Assembly: GCA_003665825.1 (NCBI GenBank)
Contig: QPFY01000006.1
Coordinates: 310,001-374,000 of the forward strand
DNA length: 64,000 nucleotides
Reading direction: 5' to 3'
Source: Microbotryum silenes-acaulis
Taxonomy: Eukaryota; Basidiomycota; Microbotryomycetes; Microbotryales; Microbotryaceae
Part shown: positions 37,304 to 49,139 of the stretch, one piece after another
How positions within the stretch are numbered: position 1 is the stretch's first letter
Layout: each line of letters opens with the position of its first letter
Position numbers and translations under genes: made by a program
Notes under the pieces: generated by a model
What the model saw: only the letters and a program-made list of their open reading frames with translations
What the model was told of the DNA's origin: nothing
The model's database searches: none

Positions 37304-40300
37304 ATTTGCTTGGGCTTGGACAAGGCCCAAGCTCTATCATCGAATCGCTAGTTCACCCCGGAGCGCATGCGCCTCGTCGATCAGATGCTGCGCCGATCCG
37401 TTAAGTTCCTGGAAACTCTATCACAATAGAGGTCCCTGCAGCTTGCCAAACTCCGAATTGAATCCAATCAACGTCTGTAAGACGCGAGGAATCGAGCAAA
37501 ATGAACTCGCTATCCCCGATTAGGTCCGTCGGAGTTGGTTGAAATCTTCGCGTCCAGCATATATCAACGTACCAGAGCCCGTGCGCGATATTTCGAGCGC
37601 AGAACTGGCTTCTGGTCAATGTTATGGATTTTTTAGGGAGAGTACATGCGAGGATAGTGTCGTCGTGAGTGAAGAGGCATGAACTGTCCAGGCATCGTGC
37701 AAGCAGTAGCAGCACTCGGCGTCCAGCAGCGCGGTAACGTTTAGGGGTTAACACGGTCGACCGGATGATTTGTGCACCGTCACCGAAAGGAATGATCAAG
37801 TTAATTTCGTCGCCTTATCACGTCCATCCTATTACTATGTTCTTGGTTTCTACACCACTTCCGTGATAGCACCTGAGATACGCATCAAGGAAACAGCCGC
37901 CGGCCGGCTTGGGCTCGAACCTGCACGATTCTGCAGTTCGTGTAGGGTCGAATTTCGTACCTAAGAGCCTGGAGAAAGAGGGGTCTCATCTGTCTCGGGT
38001 CTCACATTCCGTAGTGTGATTACTAAGAAATGATAGCCATCCGTTGGCGCTACTCGATTGTTCTTCGCGCGGCGTGACATTTCCGAGACACTCGACTCGA
38101 GGCGCCAGAATAGGCTCATCTCGAAGTCTTTCTGGTAGTTCGAACACGCACTTTCGTAGATGTAGGCCGATACGGTCCCCCAACGAAGCGTTTGATCCTT
38201 TCGATTGATGGCTTGTGGGTGAAGAATAGGAGCTATTAGGGGGGCAAGTAATTATTACCCACTGCTGGTCAATTTTCAACGGTTCTCGGCGGTTTTCAAT
38301 TCCAAGGACGCCGAGCCCTTGGCAGTCGGTCCTAACATAATCTGTGAACTATCACAGGCCCACTAAAATATCCGCACGTGCTAAGACCACCTTGTCTACT
38401 CGTGCCGGGCTTGACGAGCTCCTGGCGTTGCGGGACCGGTAAAGGTGAACTGCGGTCGAGTCCACGAGACTGCTCCCACTCGAAGGTGCTGCGCGCACGC
38501 AGTCCTTGTAAAGTTTCGGTTTTGCATTGTAATGCGGTGAGTAATTTGCACTGAAATGCATTTAATCGTCAAACCTCTGAAGTGTTGATCTCGGTGCTTG
38601 TGAGTGCCGCGAACAGTTAACTATGTCCGGGCCAAATTACTGCCGAAGTTAAATGCTGAGTCCGCGCTGCGTGACCATGAAGAAAGGGTACCAAACAGCA
38701 CTCGACAAGCTACCTAAGAAAAAGCTGCATTATCTGTTTGACGACGTGGTAGGTGTCTCCCGTCCGACATGAAGTGTTAGGTAGCTGACCTTGGTAGGGT
38801 CGCCGGCGGCCGGGTCCGACTTAGGCGGCTTCGGAATTCTCTTCAGAGCCCTTTCATGTTGCCGCATCGCTGGTGGTTGGGGCTCATTTTATGCCGTTGA
38901 GCTGGATAGAAACGGACGTCTTCTGAGAAGGAGATGAAAAGGACTCGGTACTGTGGTCTCGCGGATCAACAGCGCCGGAATTATTGTTCTTTTGGATGGC
39001 GCCAATCCAAAAGTACCCTTTTACGGGCTGGAGGCTGGAAGCGCAGCGCCCACCGCTCACGCGCTCCCAGCCCCTCCCCTCAGCCCGCGAGCTTCTCATA
39101 CGAAAAGGGCTCGCATAAAGGAGGCTGCTTTGAACATAGCTCGCTTCGATCTTCGCTGGTCAAAACTCTGGCGCGCAGAGACGGCTGCTTGTTCCACGGA
39201 ACTTATTATCCCTCACTGCATTTGAAGCTGTGAAAAAGCCTCGGGAGTTGCTCTACAAAAAGCGTGATCCTGTAACCGGAACGTTCGAGAGTCCTCACAA
39301 AACAAATGTACTACAGAGCGCTCACATCTAGTTCGCGGCGGGAGGAGACAAAGCTACGTCAAAGGAGAATCATGACACACACAGCAGCAGCGCTGCAACA
39401 TCCAATAGTCATCCGATCGGGCGCCGCATCGGCCATGCATCAGAGTGTCGCCGCCCGAGTGTCGACTCGACCGTAATGAACGCGTCGACGACGCGTCGAA
39501 ACACCTTCCGCGCGCGCGCGCCTTGTCTCGTCTTATACTTATCTGCAGGCGGGACGGCCGTAACAGGCAATTTTGGCGATGGGCCAGCCGCGCCCCCGGC
39601 GGCTCTGCTCTCTTTGAGTGAGTCATAACTACCACAAAGGGTCTCAAAACAAAGCATCATGAGTTTAATTACGCATTGATTATGTTCAACAAGGACCTAG
39701 CATTCTTCCCTTAATCAGCCGCATAATAAAGAGTGGCGAATACGACCGATCCTGTTGGGGACCCCGTGCAGAGTCGGCTTGGACCGAGACAAGTCAAAGG
39801 TTTAACAAGAGCGATTCGGCGGCGATCGGCCAAAAAACAAGCAAGAAACAGCTCGAAGGGGGAGGTCCCAAAATCGAAATTGGAACGGCGGTCAAAAAAG
39901 GGCGCCGCGAGTTTTGGAAATACAATCGCGATCTGGGCCGCACAAGATGACCATGTGGGCTGGAGGGCGCGCGCGCCGGTGCATGCACGCCTGCCTCTTG
40001 TGGCGATGAGGCGTCGGCGCTTGTGCATTGTGCCTTGGAGACTCTGACGAGTTTCGGTCGCCTCATACCCCTTCCTCACTCGCTCAGCCTCCCCCCCTTG
40101 TACCCCGCCCCATACATACATCCAGCCCGCCTGTCTGTCCGCCAGCACATCCGACCCGTGGCCCGACCGTTCCTTCTACAACGACACAGCTTCGACTTGT
40201 CACGATCATCTACACGCCCTGCACCCACGTACCCTTCGTTGTACACCTTCCACCTCGTCTCGAGTCAGCCTTCGCACCCCGCGCATCGGCACCCGCACGA

Positions 40301-40481
40301 GCCTCTCGCAGCACGGATTCTGAGTGTACGCACATAGACGCACCCCCCTTGGGTTGCCCCTCTCGACGGAGGCCGCGTAGTAGGTGGGCATCGCGTACTC
40401 ATCACGACCGGAATTGTATCCCCACAGGTTACCTACTTCCACCCACCCCTGTAATCGACTGTCGATCTTGGACAGTGCTTG

Positions 40482-43319
40482 ATGCATTACCTGTCGGCGG
40501 CTCTTGGGAGTCCATTCGACACGGTCGCCGCTGCCACCGCCATCTGCTCGGACCGCCTGGCCTTTGAGGACGAGGTTGCGTCGTCTTGTTCGTCTTCGTC
40601 TTCGTCGTCTTCGGCTTCGTCGTCGAGTTCAGGCTCGCCAGCATCTTCCATGTCCCCGACCTTCTCCCACACGTCGTGCAGGGCCCAGGGCGCTTATGAC
40701 GATGAGCCCATGATCTCGCCCGCGGCGGCCGCACCCAGGGTGTCGCACCTCCCGAATCAACGCCCCCGGCGCGAGTCGCCGAAAAAGGCCCAGCCGCGCA
40801 CCGCCGCCAGCGTTGCTGCCGCCCACGCCTCAGCTACCGGGCGCCGCGCCTCGACCGCCGCCATCGACGTCGACATTGACAGCAACGACGAGGACGATGA
40901 TTTCTTTGGCACAACAAACCAACCGCCCGTCGCATCGACCTCGACTGGGCCTTCGCCTTCCTCTTCTTCGTTCAACAAGGGGAGGTCGTCCTCGCCGGCT
41001 TCGAGACCGAGCTCGAGCTCGCCCCCGGTCCACGAGCCGATTCTGCACCCCGAGCAGCTTCTCCAACCGCTCACACCGCCGCCCAATTCGTTCGCATCAG
41101 CTCAGGCCGCCATGGCCGCACAAAACTCGTCGCATTCACAGAATCTGATAGGCCACATGATCGACAACTCCTCAAAGGGGTGTCCGTCTCAGCTCGAGTT
41201 CATCTCGATTCTCGGCCTCGGCGCGTATGGCGTCGTCTACCTCGCTCGGGATGTTTTGGCTCAGCCGTCCGCATTCCCCTCTTCGAGAGCGCATCCAGGA
41301 CTCGGGAACCAGCCTTTGTACGCCGTCAAGTGCCTCAACAAACTCGGCCTCGATGAGCGCCAGCTCAAATTCCAGCGACGAGAGATTTTGCTGCATTCGC
41401 TCGCCTCGCCGCACGGGAACGTCGTCACGCTACACAACTACATCGTCGAAGAGAACTGCATCTACGTCGTTCTGCAATTCTGCGAGGAGGGCGACCTTTT
41501 TGGGATGATCACGGAGCGACAGCGATACCTTGGTGACGACGAGCTCATCCGCAGCGTCTTCCTTCAAATCGTCGACGCCGTCGAATTCTGCCACCAAAAC
41601 AGCATCTACCACCGCGATCTCAAGCCCGAGAACATTCTGTGTCTCGATGATGGGAAGAAGGTGGTACTTGCAGACTTTGGCTTGGCGACGCACGAAAAGA
41701 CATCGGGCGACTTCGGCTGCGGCAGCACCTTTTACATGAGTCCTGGTGAGTTTTCGCCTCCTGGAGGAATTGTATTCCGTTCTAGTCGACTGACCCGGCT
41801 TGGCTTCGTCCCCCCTCCCCATGCTTCACAGAATGCCAAGGCGGTCTCTTCCAGCGACTGACATCGTACTCGACCCCCCACAATGACATCTGGTCACTGG
41901 GTGTCATCCTCGTCAACCTCACCTGCGGGCGCAACCCGTGGAAGCAGGCTTGCCCCTCGGATGAGACCTTCTGCGCCTACCTCGGCAATCCTGACTTCCT
42001 TCGCTCGATCTTGCCCATCTCGGAGCACACGAACCGCATCCTCAAGCGCATCTTTGCGTTAAACCCCAAGGCGCGCATCAACCTTAGGGATTTGCGCCGC
42101 GAGATTCTCAGCGTCAAGACATTTGTCATGACCGACGAGGAGTTGCGCCACGCAACCAAAGCGACCAAGGAGGCCGCGAGGGCATTCGCGCAAGGAATCG
42201 TCGACGAGGTGCTGGAGGAGGGGGCCGTGGAGGCCGAATATTGCGACGACCTCATGTCGCAGGACCAAAGCATGGAGGAGGCCGTCAACCAGGGCGAAGA
42301 CCTGCTGTTGCAGCAGTCGGCGATGGGTGAGTACAACGGAGACCGAGGCGACATAGAATCAGAGGGCGTTTTGCTCATTCGGAGCCGCTCCCCTTGCCCA
42401 AAAGATGTACTGCCAGCGACCCCAACCCAGCCCTTCCGCGCTGCACCCCTCATCACCCCGCCTGCTACGCCCCGACGAGGCCATCGCCCTGCCGACCTCA
42501 CCCCCGTCTCGCACCAGGATGCGCTTAGAGCCTCGTACTCGCGAGGTTCCAGTGGAAGCGAAGAATCGTCCGACAGCCCCAACTCGGACGAGGAGGCGAC
42601 TCCTCACGTCCGCCGCCGCCGTCGCGATATCTTCCTTACCCCGCCATCACACTCTCGCAGCGTATTCGAATCGGTCGGACCGAGCCTCAACGACCCCCGC
42701 CCTCCTTCTCCTGTCACTCCGACGACTCACCGCCGCACGCGAGGCTCCAGGAACGCCTCTCCGCGCTCAGCGGCCGCCCGTCTCGCCAAAGTCACGGGCA
42801 GCGGACAGCGACGGCAGCGCAAGACCTCGTTCGATTCTTCGTCCTCTTCTTCGGGCGCGTCGGCTTCGCAGCCGCCGACGCCAACCGGACCCCCGGTCTA
42901 CTCGCAAACGCAACACTATGGCCGCGATGGGCAATACAGCAGCTTCGAGAGCAGCTACGTGCACCCCGCTGGGGTCGACGCCACCAAGCAGCACCGCGAG
43001 CTTCCGCCCGATGTTCTTACCGCCTACTATCCCGTATTCTCTGCTGGTGGGTCCTCATATCTCTCTCGCACATGCAACGAGTCCACGAGCCAAAACTGAT
43101 CTTTTCCCTCTTACTCGTATAGATTGGCACGAAGCTGCGGCCGAGCAAGCGAGTCACTATACCGTCACGCTCCCCCCGCCCGTCTTGCTGCCGAGCTGCA
43201 CCGAGAACGCCGACGGCACGCCTTTCGAGTTCCCTCTTCCCCCTACCGGCCACTACCATCGCGCACCCGCTCGTGCGGGTGAGATCCCTCGCGTGGAAAT
43301 CTTCGAAACCTCTTACTAG
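40482..43319 (+). CDS. Serine/threonine protein kinase, Ran1/Ksp1/Sks1-type
   Basis: Exons 40482-41745, 41832-43046 and 43123-43319 join to 891 residues. The Ser-rich N-terminus is about 220 residues. The kinase domain follows: Gly-loop GLGAYGVVYLA, Lys in YAVKCLNK (residue 283), HRDLKPEN (Asp 379), ADFGLATHEK (Asp 398) and GCGSTFYMSPECQG after splicing. This last motif is characteristic of the fungal Ran1/Pat1, Ksp1, Sks1 group, which acts in nutrient and meiotic signalling. A conserved IWSLGVILVNLTCGRNPW follows. The tail is Ser/Pro/Arg-rich with probable phosphosites. The segment 42327-42404 has intron-like ends (GTGAGT...AAG) and is 78 nt with no stop, so it may be optionally removed. The specific pathway is inferred from the family only. 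Confidence 0.9.
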
Positions 43320-46300
43320 AGAGACCGCTGGGCTATCCTCCGCGGCAGCGGTCACGAAGAGCGAACCCCGGCGGCCGTGCCCCTGCTTTGCCACCCCACC
43401 TCATACCCGTATCAAAATACAAACCCACCTGGTGTCAAACACCCTAGAACAAGCCACACGACCTGTATTCCCCGCTCTACTCCATCATTCGTATCGCACT
43501 CGGTACTTATCTCTATCGCCGTTCAATACTGTAGCCCGCTCGTCCAATGAGCAAACCCCCGATATCCACCGGCTCTGCCTCGCAACTAATACACCCTCCG
43601 TATAGCTTGTTGTTTCTATTAGTCGTATATTAGCGTAAAGTATCATGTCAAACCACGTATTGTGGTGATTTGGACATCTTACACCGGTCGACACTGTCCT
43701 TGCCTCGTTCAGTTTTCGAGAGAAAATGTTAAACCTATCTTGCGCTTTGACAAGAACGGGCTATTTGCTACGGTACTCTCGGAAATTTTCTAGCCAGTTT
43801 CCTTGTTCCAGATAACTGCAGATTGTGAGGCACCGAGGCACATGTCCGATCAAGAGATCGGCAAGGTTCATGCGGCCGAAATGCGGGTTCATCTGCTCAT
43901 TTGCTGGCGGCGCCGGCCGGCCGGCTGGCGAAATTGAACTTGAATGTAGCACGACTGAGAAGATCTTTGTTTGTCATTCTTTGGAAGTTGTACGGGGCCA
44001 TGGTTTATTTCCTAGGTTCCTTGGGCAATCTCGTAATCGACGCCCTCTATCTTAAAATCGGAAATGAGACTGGTTTTGGGCAGGCACGCCCCCTGCCTCA
44101 AACGTCGGTCGGCGTTAAGGGGGCCGGCCAACTTGGATGTATGCGCACACATTGCACTTCGTCCGACCCGAATGGATCGCCCATTCTCATCGAGTTTCTT
44201 TGCCAAGTCATCGTGGTCATTCGGTGTCTTCTTCGAGGATACCAGGTTTGTTCTCGATCCCATCACAATTGGAAAATTCCGATCACATGTTCTCACGGCT
44301 GGCATGGCTTTCTGCACAACTTCCCCAACTTCCCCAACGTACCATCTGGGGAGGAAGCAACGTCTGCAGGTTAGGAGTGAAATTTGCATTGAAGGGTTAC
44401 TCAGGCGACGTGGGCACACGATGACAGTCCAAGTAAGCTAAGGGGCGCTGTCAGGGGCGCTCGGTATGCAAAGTGTGATGATGGACAGCAGTCATGACTC
44501 GATCATCGCAAGCCGAGTCCGCAGGTGCGCCGACCCAAAGGGCCGGGCAAAGCAACAGTTCAAGGGGACCGTGCGTGTAAGGGTTTCGCCCTACAGAAGG
44601 TCGCGAGGACGGTTGTAGATCGAAGTCGATGTAGTAACGGCCGAGAGAGGATACTTGTTAAACGTCTTTACTGGGTTTCAGCTAGAAGTTAACTACCCAG
44701 AGAGAGGCAAGAGAGAAAGAGAGATATGGGGAAGGGCGTCCCTATTGAGGGAGGCCGAGGGTCCGTGCGCCAGTGTCAGTCTTGACGTCGGCTACGGGGT
44801 CGAAGGCCTGGTCTCAAGGGGGGCGGCCTTACAGTGCGAGCGAAGGCCCGTGCGCCCGCCCGATCACAAATGACTATCACTCGTCGGTCTTGATGGATCA
44901 GGATGCCTCGAGTTGCGTTCGCCTTATTAGAAGCTTTTGGGTCTTACCGAGGACCAGGGACGTTGGACAGATGGTGGCAATTGAATTTAGATGAAGCGAG
45001 CCGGTTGGTAAGGGAACCACTGGCACACCGGCGAAAGGGTTGGGGAGCGAGGCCAGGTGGGGCGAGGGGAGGAGGGCAGGGTCGGTCCTGGTAGCCGATC
45101 ACATGATCGGCCAGATCGGGGGAGCATCGTGTATGCACTCCTGCGGAACGGCGCTTGCTAGTGGCGTTGCACCTAGGCGAAGACAAAGGGTACCTGAAAC
45201 TGGGACCAGTTGCAGTAAAGACCAGATTTGAGCCCATCGTCCAAAAGGCCTCGGATGGATTGAAGCCAAGTTCGGTCAGAAATCGCTGATGAATAAAAGA
45301 CCTAGGACGACATCCGCGGGCAGCAACTTTTATAGCAACCGGGCGAGTTGAAGCGATTTTGTTTTTTTTGTATCAAGCCTGATTAGATTTCACATATTCG
45401 GTTATCTACGCAAAATCAATGTTTCTTGAAAAGGGGGGTTGGACTTATGTAAAGTCATAGCCACTAGATCCATGCAGCCCCCACACTCCTGAAACCACCA
45501 AAAGTGTGATTCCAATCATGTGTGTAAGGCCGCCGTCTCGCTCCGACCTCAACGTCAACCTTCCAATTTCGGATCCGCGCGCAAGATGGCCTTACGCCCG
45601 GATAGCTCTCGTTTTCTCTTTAGCTTTTCCCCTCCATCGTTAACTGGACTCAACCCCTCGCCTAGTTACCGATTCGCCTCGTACACATCTTATTTATCGA
45701 CCGTAGTTGCATATCCCCTGCAACTAAACTCAAGCGTTTCACCGTCTTTTCTTCGTCGTTCGTCGACTTCGCCCTGTGATCGCCGCTTCGCAATTTCGAA
45801 TTGCGTCTGGCCCTCACAATGTGAGCACCAACCACCCTTCCTATTCCACGGTGTTAAAGAATAAGCACAATCGAGAAAGAGAGAGAGGGGAGGGGAGGAA
45901 AATCAGGAGAGAAAACTCAGAAACTCCGTACTCATGAAAACGTCAAGTCTCTGGTCCAGAAGCTCGCCGTCTGGCAGACGTCGAAGTCGGAATTTGAGAT
46001 GCGAGCGGACTTCGAAGCGAGCGCAACGGGTTAAACGTGGGTCCAAGCGGGCAACAGCGCGTGGCTGCGTCTGATTTAGCCAAAGCTTTCGCCACGGGGC
46101 TCGCTAATCGTCGATCTGGCTGTCGGCCCCACAGCAGATCGGTCAGCTGACTGCCGCCCCACTCGACGCTACCTGTCGCCACTACTACGCCACTTCAAGT
46201 TTGTGAAGCCCATCAGCTCTCACCTCGGCACCACAAAGTGCATCGGATTTCTTTTCTACCAGAAAAAGGTGACATCTGCCCAGTACAGCCTGTTCCCACC

Positions 46301-49139
46301 TTGATGATCTGGCGGTTGCAAAGGTCGGCCCCACAATCATGTCACGGTGCTGGCTCTTGCCGTTGGCCATGGCATGATCAGTATATAGCAAGTTCCTGCA
46401 ATCTAGACACAAATAAAACCGATACTTCCTGAAGCGAAGATTCGACTGGTGAACATGGGTGCCCACGGTGGTAAAGGTAATAACGTCTAGGACGGCAGAT
46501 TATCCTGTTCCATTTCACTTATTCTTAGTGACCTATAAATAACCAAGAAGCTGGATAAGACAGAGCTTACTGGCTAGGTGCGGCAGAAGTGTTCGTCAAG
46601 GCAAAGGGTTCTCGATCCTGGCGAAGAGTCGTTCAAGTGCAACCTGTTGTCTCTGGGCTTCGGATCCAGCGAAGCTCACGTGCACGACTCGGAGTGTAAG
46701 CACGATCTAGACTCTTCATCATTCTGTTTGGCCCCAACCAGAAGAATGAAAGCGTAAGAAAGGTGTTTTGGTTTCGACTTCCTGGCTCTGGCCGTTGACA
46801 AATTGAACCGAGACCTCGTCGGACTCGTCGACTTTTTGCCAAGCCGTGCCATGCAGATCCCTTCCCGCACGAGTTGGCGGTCCCCAGACGTCGATCGAAG
46901 CTGGCCAAAACCGAGTTACCTCTAGCTCAGAACAATGTCAACGACAAATTTCCTGACTGAATAAAAGTCAGAGTTGGTAGTTGTGTGTATGCAATGCCTT
47001 GCTTCTGGCTAGGTCTAAAGTACAGCCATGATCATTGCAGCCTGGCAACTCGCAAATCTCGATCCGTTCTGCCGTCCAATGCCTGCTCAAGATGACAAAC
47101 TTGCTCTATGTTCCAAATCAAATATAAGCGGAAACTCCAATTGGGTTCTTTCGACAATCGTTCTGGAGCCGCGCAACGCAACTCCATCGTAGTTCTGTGT
47201 GCTGTCTACCTGTCACCACGCTGAGAGCCGCAGGTCACCTACAAAACCGTGGCGCCGAAAATGTAATCGTGCACTACCACGTGGAAAGCGGGTTCGGTGT
47301 GCTGATATCTTCTCTACCCGACGATCACAATACTATCACATGGGCCTCATCGGAGCCAACCCGAAAATGATCAATTTCGGTCTCGGAGTTGAGGCACAGG
47401 GACACAAGAAGTGGTCCGCTTGATTGATCGCTGAAGGACATTTCGGTGAGTCTACGGATTCGAAAGCCTAGGGCCTAGAACTTGGCTACAATTCGAACGT
47501 TGTAGTCTCTAAGTAATCAATTCCGACGACCCCAGAAATTATGGTGTGTTCGTTTGGCTCACGTGCTCGTCGCCGAAGCTGAGGAGCGCGACGCGTCCGA
47601 GGTTCCTCCGCAGTGGGACCAGTAGTCTGGCGCTGATCCTTCTTTTCCACGGTCTAGAAAGCCCAGGGACAGGTCAAAACTCTGGCCTTGAAGGAGTGCC
47701 ATAAGCTCTGCGATAAATTATTCGGGGCCTGCTAATAATTAGCAATATGGAGGCGCCAGCTTCGCGGACCCAGACGCCGAAAGGAAGAGTTAGGCCGGAC
47801 ATGCACGGACGTCACTCTACAATCTGAGCATCAGCGCCTTTCTATCTCAGGAGCTTCAAACTATCCTTAATGGTCCTCTTCTTTTGATGGACTTCTGGGG
47901 CCGGGCGCGATGCTGCGACACCGCTCTCGGACGCCGCGGCCGCGAGGTCACATATAGGAGCTCTGACCCGGAGGTCCGCTCGCATACGTGGCTCTCCCCA
48001 TGACATTCTGTCTCGTTAAACGATCCAACCAATTCGAATTCAAACTGAAGTTCCCATGATCGCATGATCGCTCGCTGGGCTTGCTTAGTTGAGGCGGACC
48101 GGTCTACGCCCCTGAGACACTGCGTCGGCCTCTTTCCGCTCGAACGTCAGGTTTTGCACTTCAGACGCCGAGGGCGAGTGTGGACCAGTGCGCCTAGAAC
48201 TTTGAGCAAGCACTAGCAGGGTCCCCCTATCCCGCGTCCCCACGCGCAACTACCCTCCCTCCCCACGGCACGCAAGGTAAGTTCATGCTGCACTACCTTC
48301 CTCTTTGGGTCGCAGGCGCGCGAGACCGGCGGTGGGCTTTCCGGCACCTCCGATTGAGCATGGCGACAGCGTCTAGCTACGTCGTCGAGCCGTCAGCAGG
48401 TGGGATGGGCGGCCACGCTCTACAGTATGGTACAACACTATTGTAATGAAGGATGCACTGAAGCATACAGCTGAAACGGAATCTCGAGGCAAGTTCCATG
48501 GCAGGCCGAAATGAAGGACTGCTGGCCCCTGGGCCCCTCTCACTGTGGGTTCTCGAACTAATAGATGACACCGAGCCAATTCGCCCCGGCCCAGATATCG
48601 CTAGTTCGAGGTGTGCAGGTGCATATGTCATCGTCCCGGACGATACTAGGCTCTGTCGATTTGGATTCTTCTGGCGATGGGGTCATCTACACGGCCATCA
48701 TGCACGACAGCAGCGCGTATTCTGGAAGTGGCTCTGTAAAGGCAAAACTTCCAAGTCAATATTAATGAAGCTAACCGGACGCTGCGCGGCCGCCGGCCTG
48801 CGGTGAACGCACCGGCGCCGCGCGCTTGCGCGCGCCCTCGATCACTGGGTCCAGCCGACTAGAACCGACTAGAACGACTTCTACCCCGACCCCATCCCCG
48901 ACCGACGACCTCTGGTGCCTCGTCACCTTCACGACTCGGCCAGCTGCATTGCCCGTCTCTGTGACTCACGATCGTCCAATCTACCGTGTTTTGAAGTAAA
49001 CGAGCTTGCCCGGCGTCCGAGTCGTTCTCTTGGTCGCTCCCTCTCATTTGGGACGTCACGCCGCTCAAGGCGCCAGCCGCCTCGACCGCTCTTCGCTCGC
49101 TCGTCAAGTGCTCATATCACATCCCGGCCGGTGACCGCC
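43320..49139. other. Gene-poor island 2
   Basis: 5.8 kb without a recognisable gene. The second copy of the 26-bp repeat is at 45362-45387. A GC-rich imperfect palindrome (CGCCGCGCGCTTGCGCGCG) lies at about 48816-48834, upstream of the next gene. Short frames here show no family motifs. Confidence 0.45.
45362..45387. repeat. Dispersed 26-bp repeat, copy 2
   Basis: Identical to 37278-37303 on the same strand. Confidence 0.55.

Larger units (their letters stand above)
34118..40481. other. Gene-poor island 1
   Basis: 6.4 kb without a recognisable gene; only short unrelated frames. Visible structure: a 24-bp unit repeated twice at 34291-34338, a G-rich run at 36806-36830 and a 26-bp sequence at 37278-37303 shared with the second island. 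The last 450 bp before the kinase are pyrimidine-rich and probably its promoter and leader. Degraded transposon relics are possible but not shown. Confidence 0.45.

Noticed and set aside
37880..37965. Possible tRNA on the minus strand near GGTTCGAGCCC
   Set aside because: A box-B-like motif only; flanking stems do not pair and no D-arm is found.
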